Below, piece by piece: positions 43,774-53,209 of a DNA stretch of 64,000 nt. The stretch spans positions 62,001 to 126,000 of the forward strand of contig JAJEAD010000011.1 in the NCBI GenBank assembly GCA_022824305.1, in the 5' to 3' direction. Within the stretch, counting starts at the first letter, position 1. Every line of letters begins with the position of its first letter. Position numbers and translations under genes: made by a program. Source of the DNA: Gammaproteobacteria bacterium (lineage in GTDB: Bacteria; Pseudomonadota; Gammaproteobacteria; HK1). A model generated the notes under the pieces. The model was not told the DNA's origin and searched no databases. It worked only from the letters and a program-made list of their open reading frames with translations.

Positions 43774-44946
43774 TCAGCCCTCCACCAGCTCCCGGGGAAT
43801 GCGGCTCAGGGTCTTGTGGCCCCGCGCCGTGATGACCACGCTCTCGCTCACCGCGAGCGTGAACTTCGCGTACTCGCGCAGGGTGATGGGCATGTGGAAG
43901 ACCATCCCGGGCTCCAGCGCGACGTCGACCCCCCGGTAGAGGCTCAGAATGTTCCCCTCGCCCCAGTCCGGCGCGAAGGACACTCCGAGGCTGTAGCCGG
44001 TGCGCTTGCGGTAGCCGGCGCTTTCCCCGTGGTCGTCGATGACCGCCTGCACGGCCTGGTGGACCGACGCGCAGGTGTTGCCCGGCTTCATTTCCGCCAG
44101 ACCCGCGTCCAGCGCCTCCCGGCACACCGCGTACATGCTCCGCGCGCGAGCCGGCACCCGGCCGAGCGCGACGGTACGAAAGAGGGCCGCGTGGTAGCGC
44201 TGGAAGCAGCCGGCCGTCTCCAGGATGACGATGTCACGGCCACGCAGGCGCCGCCGGCGCCAGGTCGAATGGGGATGACCCGAACGTGGTCCGGACGAGA
44301 CGAAGGGCTCCATGCCCACGTACTCCGAGCCGGCCGCGATGCTCGCCTGCATGATGGCCGCCGCCACGTCGTTCTCGGTCGCGCCGACCCGCGTCGCCTC
44401 GAGACCCGCCGCCATCCCCGCGTCGTTGATCCGCCCGGCTCGCGCCATCGCCGCAAGCTCGCGACTGGACTTCACCCGCCGCAGCCCCTCCACCAGGCCG
44501 CTCCCGTCCACGCTGCGGCCGAGCTTCCGCTTCAGGCGTTCGTGGAGGTTGACGGTGAGGAACCAGGCGTTGCGGTCGACCGCGATGCGCTTGCCCTTGT
44601 AGCCCCGCGAGACCACGACCTCGGCCACCGCTTCGGCGGGATTGGCGTCGTCCGCATAGCCGACGATGGAGGAGAGATAAGTGTTGGCGCGCGCGTTGAA
44701 CGCCTCCAGGCCCCTGAGCACGAGAAAGGGCCGGCCCCGGACCGGAACCGCAAGGCACTGGAAGGTGTAGTAGCCGGGGGTCTGCTGGCCGCAGAGGTAG
44801 AAGATGTTCTCCGCGCCGCTGGTGAGATAGAGATCGATGTCGTTGGCCGCGAGCAGCTTCTTGAGCGCCTTGATGCGGAGATCGAACTCGTCCTTCGGGA
44901 AGGCAGCCTCGCCGCCCCGGGTCACTCGCTTCAACAGGTCTTTCAT
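43774..44946 (-). CDS. creatinase-type M24 hydrolase (copy B)
   Basis: A 390-residue two-domain M24 protein. The metal Asp pair is again absent: VILETAG has Glu, and YHAALFRT has Ala in place of Asp. His226 in GHPHSTW is the creatinase-type catalytic His. The late segment GYSLGVSFAPDWGEGNI is shared with copies C and D. It belongs with non-metal C-N hydrolases. It lies downstream of the ectoine-hydrolase-like gene on the same strand (184-bp gap), so both may answer to the same nutrient. Confidence 0.8.
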   Translation of the reverse strand: MKDLLKRVTRGGEAAFPKDEFDLRIKALKKLLAANDIDLYLTSGAENIFYLCGQQTPGYYTFQCLAVPVRGRPFLVLRGLEAFNARANTYLSSIVGYADDANPAEAVAEVVVSRGYKGKRIAVDRNAWFLTVNLHERLKRKLGRSVDGSGLVEGLRRVKSSRELAAMARAGRINDAGMAAGLEATRVGATENDVAAAIMQASIAAGSEYVGMEPFVSSGPRSGHPHSTWRRRRLRGRDIVILETAGCFQRYHAALFRTVALGRVPARARSMYAVCREALDAGLAEMKPGNTCASVHQAVQAVIDDHGESAGYRKRTGYSLGVSFAPDWGEGNILSLYRGVDVALEPGMVFHMPITLREYAKFTLAVSESVVITARGHKTLSRIPRELVEG

Positions 44947-45130
44947 TGCAGCTCTCTCTCCCTTGTCGCTTCATTCCGCGCGCTGATTGCCCATCCCGCT
45001 CGCGCCCGTCGAACTCGCGCCCCGGCGCGTAGACGACCGTGCGTGGCGCGTCACCCCGAAACGCCGGGGCGCCGGCCCGCCATCGCCCGACCGCTCGAAT
45101 GCGGCAAGGCGAGCGGCGGCGCGAGGCGCC

Positions 45131-46306
45131 TCATCGCTTTACGAAGAGGCGGCGCGGGAACTTGCAGAAGGGGATGCCTCCCCGCCTCGTCACGCGCACG
45201 CACTCGCTCAACTCGATTGCCCAGTCGTCCATCGCGATTGCGGGAATGCAGTGGAGGACCATGTTCGTCTCCAGCACGGTCCGGTCGCCGGGACGGAGAC
45301 TGATGGTGTGCTCGCCCCAGTCCGGCGGATAGTTGAGCCCGGTGGAGTAACCGATCCTCGACTCCTTCACGATGCCGTGGCGCGAGATGACCGCTCGCCA
45401 CGCCGCTTCCACTTCGTGCGCGGTGGCGCCCGGCTTCATGGCGGCAAGCGCGGTCTCCAGTCCTTCGACCACCACCTTGGCGGACTCGACCATCTTCTTC
45501 GGCGGCGTTCCGAGGAAGACGGTCCGCGCCATGGGGCAGTGGTAGTGCAGGCGCACGCCGGCGAGCTCGAGCACCGTGCCCTGCCCCTTCCTGAACTTCT
45601 CGTCCGTCCAGGTGAGGTGCGGGGCGGAAATGCCGGCGCCGGTCGGCAGCATGGGAGGAAGGGAGGGGTAGTCGCCGCCGAACTCGCGGGTGCCGCGCAC
45701 CCCGGTACGCCAGATCTCCGCCGCCGCGTCGCACTGGCGGAGTCCCGGGCGCACATGGTCGATCCCGGTCCTCATGACCTTCTCGGCGATACGGGCGGCC
45801 TCGGTGATGTACTGAAGCTCGCGGCGGGACTTGACGATGCGCACCCAGTTGACGAGGCCGGTCGCGTCCTTGAACCGTACCCGGGGCAGCTTCTTGCGCA
45901 AGCGGTCGATGCAGGCCCCGGTGAAGTAGTAGGCGTCCATCTCGACGCCGATGCGCTTGCGGGCCCAGCGGCGCTCGTTCGCGATGTCCGCCACCAGGTC
46001 CATCGGGTGGTGCTTCGTGGACTGCACGAAGTGATCGGGATACTCGTAGATGTTCCCGTGATCGAGCCAGGTGGTCACCCGGGCGCCGTTGGCGTCCATC
46101 GGGCGCCCGACCCACAGGGGCTCGGGCTCGTCCTGGGCCACGATCACCATCTGGTGCACGTAGAATGACCAGCCGTCATAGCCCGTCAGGTAGTTCATGT
46201 TCGCGGGATCGCTCGCGAACAACACGTCGATACCGGCCTTTTCCATGCGTGCCTTGGTGTTGGCGAGACGCCGGCGGTACTCCACGGAAGTGAAGGGGAG
46301 CTTCAT
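45131..46306 (-). CDS. ectoine hydrolase DoeA/EutD-like (M24 family, copy C)
   Basis: A 391-residue M24 protein closely resembling DoeA (EutD), which opens the ring of ectoine to N-acetyl-diaminobutyrate. Diagnostic segments are LTGYDGWSFYVHQ (near 40), VGRPMDANGAR (near 66), and LELAGVRLHYHCPMART, where Glu and Pro replace the metal Asp residues. His230 in SAPHLTW is the catalytic His. The rest of the ectoine pathway (doeB, doeC, doeD, ehuABCD) is not visible within 10 kb, so the true substrate could be a related cyclic or guanidino compound. Confidence 0.78.
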   Translation of the reverse strand: MKLPFTSVEYRRRLANTKARMEKAGIDVLFASDPANMNYLTGYDGWSFYVHQMVIVAQDEPEPLWVGRPMDANGARVTTWLDHGNIYEYPDHFVQSTKHHPMDLVADIANERRWARKRIGVEMDAYYFTGACIDRLRKKLPRVRFKDATGLVNWVRIVKSRRELQYITEAARIAEKVMRTGIDHVRPGLRQCDAAAEIWRTGVRGTREFGGDYPSLPPMLPTGAGISAPHLTWTDEKFRKGQGTVLELAGVRLHYHCPMARTVFLGTPPKKMVESAKVVVEGLETALAAMKPGATAHEVEAAWRAVISRHGIVKESRIGYSTGLNYPPDWGEHTISLRPGDRTVLETNMVLHCIPAIAMDDWAIELSECVRVTRRGGIPFCKFPRRLFVKR

Positions 46307-46380
46307 GATCGGATTCTCCGGTGTTGCTCGACGGCCCGGCTCGAGCGAGAGCCTCGCGATTATGAAGGAGGGCGCTTAGA

Positions 46381-47022
46381 TTGAGGAAGGTGTCCCGCCG
46401 CGCCGTCATCTTCGACCTCGGAGGAGTCGTCTTCGACTCGCCGTTGCACGCGTTGCGCACGCTGGAACGCGAAAAGGGGCTTCCCCGGCTCGCGATCGGC
46501 CGGGTCATCGAGAGCGCCGGCCGCGACGGCGCGTGGGCGCGGCTGGAGCGCGGCGAGCTCGAGTACGCCGAGTTCCAGGGGAAGCTGCAGCGGGAGATGG
46601 ACGCGGCCGGCCTGCCGCTTCACGTGCCGGAGATGATGCGGGCAATGGCGGGGGCGCTGCGGGTGCGGCCCGACATGCTCGCCGCGATACGCAGCCTGCG
46701 CCTCGCCGGATTCAGGGTCGGCGCGCTGACCAACAACTGGGCGGGAGAAGGCATCCAGCGATTCGCGGCGCTGGAACCGGAGTTCGACGCCTTCGTCCAG
46801 TCCTACCGGGTCGGCCGGCGCAAGCCGGAGCCCGAGATCTATGGGCTGGTGTGCGATGCCCTCGCGGTGTCCCCGTCCGAGGCGGTGTTCCTCGACGACA
46901 TCGGCGCGAACCTGAAACCCGCTCGCGCGCTCGGCATGGGTACGATCAAGGTGAGCGAGCCGACCCGGGCGCTGGCGGACCTCCAAGAGATGCTCGCGCC
47001 CCGATGGCAGGCGCCGCGTTGA
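46381..47022 (+). CDS. HAD-superfamily hydrolase
   Basis: A 213-residue HAD hydrolase of subfamily IA. Motif I is VIFDLGGVVFDS (nucleophile Asp near 11), motif II ALTNNW (Thr near 118), motif III Lys in VGRRKPEPEIY, and motif IV FLDDIGANL (near 171). The second Asp of motif I is Gly, as in the YihX and epoxide-hydrolase-N-domain groups. A TTG start is chosen because AAGGAGGG lies nine bases upstream; a GTG three codons later is the alternative. The substrate is unknown. Confidence 0.8.
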   Translation: MRKVSRRAVIFDLGGVVFDSPLHALRTLEREKGLPRLAIGRVIESAGRDGAWARLERGELEYAEFQGKLQREMDAAGLPLHVPEMMRAMAGALRVRPDMLAAIRSLRLAGFRVGALTNNWAGEGIQRFAALEPEFDAFVQSYRVGRRKPEPEIYGLVCDALAVSPSEAVFLDDIGANLKPARALGMGTIKVSEPTRALADLQEMLAPRWQAPR

Positions 47023-47110
47023 TCGAGCGCCCGTGCCGCCGGCATGCGCACTCCCGCCCGTGTCCTCCGTCCCGGTTCCTGAGCCGCTCGCGCGAGGACC
47101 GAAGCCCGTC

Positions 47111-47632
47111 TCAGTCGGATCCGTCGCCGCTTGCGATGGCCAGAATGGTCTCCAGATCGGCGCGGTCGAGCTCGCCGGGTTCCACCCCGATCACTTCGAA
47201 GTAGTTCAACAGGCTCGCGCGGGCGTCGGCCGGTCCCCCCTCGCCTCCCTGCGGCGACATCTTCAATCGTTCGAGCATGCCCTGCGTCACGCGCTCCGAG
47301 GCGATCTCGGTCTCCAGCGCCTGGCGTCGCACCTCGGACGCGCCCGGGAGCGCCCACCGCTCGGAGTTGCCCTTGATGCGATTGCGCAACGTGCGAAGGG
47401 GAAGGGTCACATCGCCGCGCCACCCGGCAATGGTCTCGTCCGCCCGGCGGAGATCCTCCGTGCTCAGACGTCCCTGCCCGCTCAGAGCCGTCCAGCAGCA
47501 ATACAGGAGCAGGTTGACGTCCGCCCCGAGGCGATCCTGCAATGCGATGAGCGACTGCGGCATGCCCTCGCGAGCGTACAGCTCGAGGCTGTAGCGCCAG
47601 AAGCGGCCAACCTCTGCCTGGTCTTCGCTCAT
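47111..47632 (-). CDS. TIGR02444 (DUF2390) family protein
   Basis: A 173-residue helical protein of the TIGR02444/DUF2390 family, which is found mainly in gammaproteobacteria. Typical sequence is FWRYSLELYAREGMPQSLIALQDRLGADVNLLLYCCW at residues 11-47. No enzymatic motif is known. It is convergent with the HAD gene and divergent from the MBL hydrolase gene. It gives a modest hint on taxonomy. Confidence 0.78.
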   Translation of the reverse strand: MSEDQAEVGRFWRYSLELYAREGMPQSLIALQDRLGADVNLLLYCCWTALSGQGRLSTEDLRRADETIAGWRGDVTLPLRTLRNRIKGNSERWALPGASEVRRQALETEIASERVTQGMLERLKMSPQGGEGGPADARASLLNYFEVIGVEPGELDRADLETILAIASGDGSD

Positions 47633-47721
47633 GTCCCTGGCTCCACGGCGCACCGGATCACGCCCTCCGAGTGTACGCGAGCGCTTGTGCCCTCCGGGGG
47701 ACGGCTCCAAGATAGCGCGCC

Positions 47722-48450
47722 ATGCGCATCGAGACGGCGGAGAACTGGTACGAGGTGCGGACCCTGGACGACGGGGTGACGCACATCCAGGAGCCGCACA
47801 TCCTTCCCTTCTACCGCTGCAACATCTGGCTGGCCGGCGGACGATCCCGAGACCTGCTGATCGACTCCGGCTCCGGGCTCGTGAGCCTGTGCGAGCAGGT
47901 CCCCACCCTGAGTGGCCGGCCTCTGCTCGCAGTCGCCACGCATTGTCACTTCGACCACATCGGCTCGCACCACGAGTTCGAGGAGCGCGCGATTCATCCC
48001 CTCGAGGCGCCGTACCTGGCCGACCCGGAGCGCCGCGCGATACTCGCCGACCCCTTTGCCACGACCGAGATGTTCAGCGCCCTTCCTCCGGGGGGCTTCG
48101 AGGCGGCGGACTACGAGGTTCTCCCCGCTCCCGCCACCCGGCTCATCGAGGATGGGGATGTCATCGATCTCGGCAATCGGCACTTCGAGGTCCTCCACAC
48201 TCCGGGGCACTCACCGGGGTCGATCGCGTTGTGGGAACCGGCGAGCGGGGTGCTCTTCTCCGGCGATACCGTCTACGACGGTCCTCTCATCACCGATGCG
48301 TGGCACTCCTCGCCCGACGACTACGTGCGCAGCATGGAGCGACTGCTCGAGACTCCCGTGCGCGTCGTGCACGGCGGCCACTTCCCGAGCTTCGGACGCG
48401 AACGCCATCGCGCGCTCATTCGCGCGTTCCTGGAGCGGCACCGCGCCTGA
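47722..48450 (+). CDS. metallo-beta-lactamase-fold hydrolase
   Basis: A 242-residue MBL-fold protein. The metal motif is THCHFDHIGSHHEF (near residue 73). Further ligands are His in LHTPGHSPGSIALW (near 157), Asp in FSGDTVYDG (near 179) and His in VVHGGHFPSF (near 220). The fold covers glyoxalase-II-like, lactonase and other hydrolases, and the exact substrate is not readable. No signal peptide is seen. Confidence 0.83.
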   Translation: MRIETAENWYEVRTLDDGVTHIQEPHILPFYRCNIWLAGGRSRDLLIDSGSGLVSLCEQVPTLSGRPLLAVATHCHFDHIGSHHEFEERAIHPLEAPYLADPERRAILADPFATTEMFSALPPGGFEAADYEVLPAPATRLIEDGDVIDLGNRHFEVLHTPGHSPGSIALWEPASGVLFSGDTVYDGPLITDAWHSSPDDYVRSMERLLETPVRVVHGGHFPSFGRERHRALIRAFLERHRA

Positions 48451-48504
48451 TCGAAGCGCACGGATACCATGATCCTGATTCTTCACCTCAAGTAATACCC
48501 GTAA

Positions 48505-48520
48505 CTAGCTGATATAAAAT
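48505..48520 (+). promoter_or_regulatory. AT-rich candidate promoter of the lyase operon
   Basis: The 217-bp gap before the first lyase-family gene holds a marked AT-rich patch with TATAAA (48512-48517) as a possible -10 box. No convincing -35 is found at 16-18 bases. It is the only obvious place for a promoter of the four-gene operon that follows. Confidence 0.3.
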
Positions 48521-48667
48521 CATGGAAGCACGACATCTCACCTTGTTTCGAAGTGTGTTCCGCGGACAGGACCCGGGCGCGATCGGGCGAAGGGCGCGGA
48601 AAGCCCGGGAACCCCGCGGGATCCGCCCGGGCAGCGGCCAGGAGCGCCGAAGACGGGAGCCGATGAC

Positions 48668-50152
48668 GTGAGTGTCGTCTTCCAGGAGCGCGACGATGTG
48701 GATCTGCACGCACTGTGGCGGGTCGCGGTCGGCGGAGAGCGCCTGCGGATCGGGCGCCGGGCGCGGGCGCGGATGGCCGCCGTCCACCGGGCCTTCCAGG
48801 ACTTCGTCCGCGAGGACTCCGGGCGCTACATCTACGGACTCACCACCGGCTACGGTCCGAGCGCGGCAAAGCGCCAGAGCCCGGACGAGAGTGTGGCCCG
48901 TCGCCGCACGGGCGGAATTCCCTTCCTCGGCCTCAGCTTCGGAGACGGCCGGCTCCCGGAGGCGGTGACGCGGGCGATGGTCTTTGCCACGGTGGCGCGG
49001 CACCTCGACGGCCACAGCGCGCTGCACCCCGATCGGGTCGCACGGGTGGCGGAGATGCTCGACGCTCCCTTGCCGCCGGTGCCGGCGCACGGGCTGAGCG
49101 CACCGGGCGAGATCCTTCCGATGTTCGACCTGCTGGGCGCACGCGAGGCGGAACCGGGAGAGGGCTATCAGCTCCATCTCGCCAACGGCGCGGGCTTCGC
49201 GGCCGCGCTCGGCGGACTGAGAGCGGTCGCGGCGGCGCGCCGGACAGAACTCACGACCCGGGTGCTCGCGCTCTCCATCGAAGCAATGCAGGCTCCGCTC
49301 GAGCACTTCCACCCCGATCTCGCGCCCCTGTGGGGCGACCGCTACGAGGGCGAGGCCCTCGCTTCTCTCTGGCGCCTGCTGCGCCCCCGCGGCGAACGCG
49401 CACGCCGACCCTTTCAGGCTCCGGTCAGCTACCGCATCGTGCCCCGGGTGCTGGGACAGGCCCGCCGCGCCGCCGCCGCGCTCGAAGAGGTTGCGCTCGC
49501 GGCCCTGCGCAGCAGCGCCGCCAATCCGACCTTCCTCCCCGCGGAAGGACGCCGGCGAGCGCGAAGCGCCTCCACCGGCTTCTACCACGACGCGCAGGTG
49601 CCCCAGGCCCTCGATCAGGTCGCGGGGAGCTGGGTCGACCTCTCGTCGCTGGCCCACCGCCACGCGGTGAAGCTGCACCGCGGGGCGGCGTCGCACCTGC
49701 CGGACCGCCTCATGCCGGAAGGCGCGGACATGTGGTCCGGCGCCTCGACCACCTACCTCGAGTTCGTGCCCAACGACTTCCTGGAGGAGATGCGGCGTCT
49801 CGCGCAGCCCACCCTGCTCTCGGCGGCGGAACCCGGAGCGAGTCTCCAGGACGACATCTCCTCGACCGCCTTCCCCGCCTGGCGCTCGGAGCTCCGGGTC
49901 GCATCGCTGCACGACCGGGTGCTGGCGGTGCTGGCGGCGGTCGCGAGCCAGGCCCTCCACGTCCGGGGGGAATCGGTCCCCGCCGCCCTGCGCCGCTTTC
50001 TCGCCGAGATCCGCGCGATCTTTCCGCCGGTCACCGGACGAAGACGCCTCGGCGACGATTGCGAACGCCTCGCGCAGGCCTTCGGCCGCTGCTGCGACGA
50101 GGGCGAGGCGACCTTCTCCGCGGGGCCGGTACCGAAGAGATCGTCCCGATGA
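48668..50152 (+). CDS. HAL/PAL-family protein lacking the MIO triad (subunit 1)
   Basis: A 494-residue member of the aromatic amino acid ammonia-lyase fold. Retained landmarks: YIYGLTTGYG (Tyr56, catalytic Tyr loop), LANGAG (Asn173), FQAPVSYRIVPRVLG (substrate Arg) and STGFYHDAQ. The Ala-Ser-Gly triad that cyclises to the electrophilic MIO group is missing; the aligned stretch reads GLSAPGEILPM (residues 142-152), one residue shorter and without Ser before Gly. It therefore cannot form MIO by the known route. It starts at GTG and overlaps the next, homologous gene by 4 bases (ATGA). The substrate and reaction are unknown. Confidence 0.8.
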   Translation: MSVVFQERDDVDLHALWRVAVGGERLRIGRRARARMAAVHRAFQDFVREDSGRYIYGLTTGYGPSAAKRQSPDESVARRRTGGIPFLGLSFGDGRLPEAVTRAMVFATVARHLDGHSALHPDRVARVAEMLDAPLPPVPAHGLSAPGEILPMFDLLGAREAEPGEGYQLHLANGAGFAAALGGLRAVAAARRTELTTRVLALSIEAMQAPLEHFHPDLAPLWGDRYEGEALASLWRLLRPRGERARRPFQAPVSYRIVPRVLGQARRAAAALEEVALAALRSSAANPTFLPAEGRRRARSASTGFYHDAQVPQALDQVAGSWVDLSSLAHRHAVKLHRGAASHLPDRLMPEGADMWSGASTTYLEFVPNDFLEEMRRLAQPTLLSAAEPGASLQDDISSTAFPAWRSELRVASLHDRVLAVLAAVASQALHVRGESVPAALRRFLAEIRAIFPPVTGRRRLGDDCERLAQAFGRCCDEGEATFSAGPVPKRSSR

Positions 50153-51645
50153 GCGTCACCCTCGACTCGCTCCGCGACTTCACCCTGGACAACCTGGAAC
50201 GGGTCGCGATCGGTGGGGAATCGGTGCGCATCGGTGCGAAGGCCAGGCGCCGCATGCAGGAGACGCGCGCCGCCTTCATGACTCTGCTCGATTCCGACCG
50301 CACCCGCTTCATCTACGGGACCACGTCGGGCGGAGGCCACCATGCTTCCAAGCCCATCGCACCGGAGGAGCAGCGCGCGCACGCCGCCCGGGCGGTCTGG
50401 CGGATTCCGGGCTGGGGGTTCGGCGGGGAGGCGGTGCCGGAGCGCGTGGTGCGCATGATCCTCTTCGCCCGCCTCGCCAACTACATCGAGGGCCATGCCA
50501 AGTCGCGCGTCGAGATCGCGGAGCGGATCGCCGCCATGCTCGATGCTCCGATGCCTCGCCTGCCCGAATCGGGACAGGTGGGCGCGGGGGAGATCCTGCC
50601 CCTCTTCCACGTCATGGGCGCGATGCCGGAAGGCGACTTCGAGGAAGGCGAGCCCATGGCGGTCATCAACGGTTCTCCGGTGAGCGCAGCCCTTGCCGCC
50701 GACGCCGCGCTCGGCGCGGAACGCCGCTCGCGGCTCGCCACCGCGGTGTTCGCGCTCTCGATCGAAGCGCTGGCCGCTCCGCTCGACGCCTACGATCCGG
50801 CGCTCGCCCGGGCATGCGCGGACCGGCACGTGGCGCAGACGCTGCGCCACCTCTCGCGCCTCCTGCGCGGCGCATCGCGCCGCGGACGCCGGCCCTACCA
50901 GGCGCCGGTGAGCTGGCGCATCCTGCCCCAGGTCCTCGGCGCCGCCCGGCGGGCGGTCGAGACCCTGTGGGAGGTGGCCGGGATCTCCATCGCGTCGGTC
51001 ACCGACAACCCCGTCTACCTGCCGCCCGACGCTTCGCATCCCCTCGGCCGGGTCTACTCGACCGGGGGCTACCACAACGCGCAGGCCTATCCCGCGCTCG
51101 ACGCCGTCAACGCGCGCTACGCGGATCTCTGCACGCTCTGCGATCACCATACCCATCGTCTGCACGACCCGGCGGTTTCCGGACTGCCCGAGGGTCTGGC
51201 GATGCCGGGCTCGGGCTCGCCCTACGGCACGGGCCTGCTCGCCTTCATCGGCATCGGCTACGCCGAAGAGGCCCGTCACGCCGCGGCCCGCACCTTCCTG
51301 CCCGCGAGCGAGGGCGGCGGGTTCGCGGGCCAGAACGACGTCCCCTCTCCGACCATGCTCGCCTACGGCAAACACCGCCGCGCAAGCCGCGGCCTGGACG
51401 CCGCGCTCGCGATTCTGGCGGCGGCGGCCAGTCAGGCCCTCCACGTCACCGCGCGCCGCCCTCCTCCCGCCCTGGCTCCCCTGGTCGGTGAGGTGAGACG
51501 GCACGTGCCCCCGGTCGTGGAGCGCGCCCCGAACGACATGTCGGCCCGCCTCGAGGCGCTCGCCGGCGCCTTCGCGAAGGCGGCGGTGCACGACGCCGGG
51601 TGGCTGCCTGATCCCGCCCGCCCCGGAAAGGTGAGAGACCCGTGA
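50149..51645 (+). CDS. HAL/PAL-family protein lacking the MIO triad (subunit 2)
   Basis: A 498-residue paralog of the preceding protein. The Tyr-loop region is FIYGTTSGGG (Tyr56); AVINGS gives Asn174; the Arg motif is YQAPVSWRILPQVLG; ASVTDNPVYLP and STGGYHNAQAYPALD follow the canonical order more closely than in subunit 1. The triad region reads SGQVGAGEILPL (141-152): Gly-Ala-Gly in place of Gly-Ala-Ser-Gly, so the MIO Ser is absent here too. The 4-base overlap with subunit 1 and equal lengths suggest a hetero-oligomer. It overlaps the sulfatase start by 4 bases. Confidence 0.82.
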   Translation: MSVTLDSLRDFTLDNLERVAIGGESVRIGAKARRRMQETRAAFMTLLDSDRTRFIYGTTSGGGHHASKPIAPEEQRAHAARAVWRIPGWGFGGEAVPERVVRMILFARLANYIEGHAKSRVEIAERIAAMLDAPMPRLPESGQVGAGEILPLFHVMGAMPEGDFEEGEPMAVINGSPVSAALAADAALGAERRSRLATAVFALSIEALAAPLDAYDPALARACADRHVAQTLRHLSRLLRGASRRGRRPYQAPVSWRILPQVLGAARRAVETLWEVAGISIASVTDNPVYLPPDASHPLGRVYSTGGYHNAQAYPALDAVNARYADLCTLCDHHTHRLHDPAVSGLPEGLAMPGSGSPYGTGLLAFIGIGYAEEARHAAARTFLPASEGGGFAGQNDVPSPTMLAYGKHRRASRGLDAALAILAAAASQALHVTARRPPPALAPLVGEVRRHVPPVVERAPNDMSARLEALAGAFAKAAVHDAGWLPDPARPGKVRDP

Positions 51646-53171
51646 CCAGACGACCCAACATCCTCTTCATCATGATGGACCAGCTCGCACCCCAGGTGTT
51701 GCGCCCCTACGGCGGCGCGGTGTGCCGCACGCCGAACATCGAGCGGCTGGCCGAGGAAGGCGTGGTCTTCGAGAACGCCTACTGCAACTACCCGATCTGC
51801 GCCCCGGCGCGCTTCAGCTTCATGTCGGGACGCCTGCCGAGCCGCATCGGGTCCTTCGACAACGCCTGCGAGCTCCCGTCCGAGGTGCCGACCTTCGCGC
51901 ACTACCTGCGCGTCATGGGCTACCACACCTGCCTCTCGGGAAAGATGCACTTCGTCGGGGCGGATCAGCTCCACGGGTTCGAGGACCGCGTCACCACCGA
52001 CGTCTATCCGTCCGACTTCAAGTGGACGACGGACTGGTCGCTCGGCCCGACCCACTGGACGCCCTGGTACCACTCCATGCGCGCGGTGCTCGGCGCCGGC
52101 CCCTGGCGCCGGAGCGTCAACACCAGCTACGACGAGGAAGTCAGCGTCGCGGCCTGCCGCTGGCTGCACGATCACGCCGATCTCGACGACGGCCGGCCCT
52201 TCCTTCTCGCCACCTCCTTCATCAGCCCGCACGACCCCTACCTCGCGCCGCCCCCCCACTGGGACCGGTACCGGGACGACGAGATCGACGATCCGAGAGT
52301 CGGCGAGATTCCCCTCGACGAGCGTGACGCGCACAGCCGCCGACTCCACTACACCATCGGCCGCCACATGGACGAGATCGCGCCCGCCGACATCCGCCGC
52401 GCGCGCCGCGCCTACTACGCGGTCATGAGCTGGCTGGACGAGCGGGTGGGCCGCGTGCTCGAGACCCTGGAAGCAATCGGGGAGCGCGACCGGACCATCG
52501 TCGTGCTCAGCGCCGACCACGGCGACATGCTCGGAGAGCGCGGCCTCTGGTTCAAGATGTGCTTCTTCGAGTGGTCGGTCCGCGTGCCGATGATCGTGCA
52601 CGCCCCCGGCATGTACCGGGCGCGACGGGTGAAGGAGAACGTGTCGCTGTTCGATCTCTTCCCGACCTTCCTGGAGTGGGCCGGAGACGGCGATCCACCG
52701 GAGCTGGTGGCCCCGACGGACGGAGCGGGCCTCGCGGGCCTCGCGGCGGGAAGCGCCGACGGCTGGCCCGACACCGCCTACAGCGAGTACTGCGGCGAAG
52801 GGGCGGAATCGCCGATCCTGATGGTGCGCCGCGGCCGCTGGAAGTACATCCACTGCGAAGACGACCCACCACTGCTCTACGACCTCGAGTCCGACCCGGA
52901 CGAGCTCGAGAACCTCGCGGGCACGGAGGCGGCGCAGGCAGTGGAATCGGAGCTCCGCGAGGCGGTCTTCCGCCAGTGGGACCCCGCCAACCTCAAGCAG
53001 CGGGTAATCGAGAGCCAGCGCCGGCGCCTCTTCCTTCACGAGGCGCTCACCATCGGCAGGCGCACTCCCTGGGACTTCAACCCGATACGGGACGCCTCGC
53101 GCGAGTACGTGCGCGACGACGGCGACATCCAGGGCATCTACGACCCGGCCTGGAGCGACCAGAAGCGCTAG
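51642..53171 (+). CDS. betC: choline-sulfatase-like type I sulfatase
   Basis: A 509-residue sulfatase. The formylglycine motif is CAPARFSFMSGRLPSRIG (Cys near residue 56, C-x-P-x-R). Metal-binding Asp are in NILFIMMDQ (near 12) and VVLSADHGDMLGE (near 290). A C-terminal PWDFNPIRDASREYVRDD region (near 475) is typical of choline sulfatase BetC, which releases choline and sulfate. Start codon GTG, overlapping the preceding lyase-family gene. Other sulfate esters are possible, given the unusual operon partners. A formylglycine-generating enzyme is not seen in the window. Confidence 0.82.
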   Translation: MTRRPNILFIMMDQLAPQVLRPYGGAVCRTPNIERLAEEGVVFENAYCNYPICAPARFSFMSGRLPSRIGSFDNACELPSEVPTFAHYLRVMGYHTCLSGKMHFVGADQLHGFEDRVTTDVYPSDFKWTTDWSLGPTHWTPWYHSMRAVLGAGPWRRSVNTSYDEEVSVAACRWLHDHADLDDGRPFLLATSFISPHDPYLAPPPHWDRYRDDEIDDPRVGEIPLDERDAHSRRLHYTIGRHMDEIAPADIRRARRAYYAVMSWLDERVGRVLETLEAIGERDRTIVVLSADHGDMLGERGLWFKMCFFEWSVRVPMIVHAPGMYRARRVKENVSLFDLFPTFLEWAGDGDPPELVAPTDGAGLAGLAAGSADGWPDTAYSEYCGEGAESPILMVRRGRWKYIHCEDDPPLLYDLESDPDELENLAGTEAAQAVESELREAVFRQWDPANLKQRVIESQRRRLFLHEALTIGRRTPWDFNPIRDASREYVRDDGDIQGIYDPAWSDQKR

Positions 53172-53172
53172 C

Positions 53173-53209
53173 CACAAGGTCTCACCGATCTCCCGGCTGG
53201 CGGACGCCC
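53173..53209 (+). repeat. half copy of the dispersed palindrome (copy 5)
   Basis: The gap between the sulfatase stop and the MFS start matches the left half of the repeat family: TCTCACCGATCTCC followed by GCTGGCGGACGCC. No complementary right arm follows. The next three bases form the ATG of the MFS gene, at the place where full copies read AATC. Confidence 0.5.

Noticed and set aside
48537-48600. A further degenerate copy of the dispersed palindrome upstream of the lyase operon
   Set aside because: Only a short TCTCACC-TTTCGAAG similarity is seen, with no paired arms or inner blocks.
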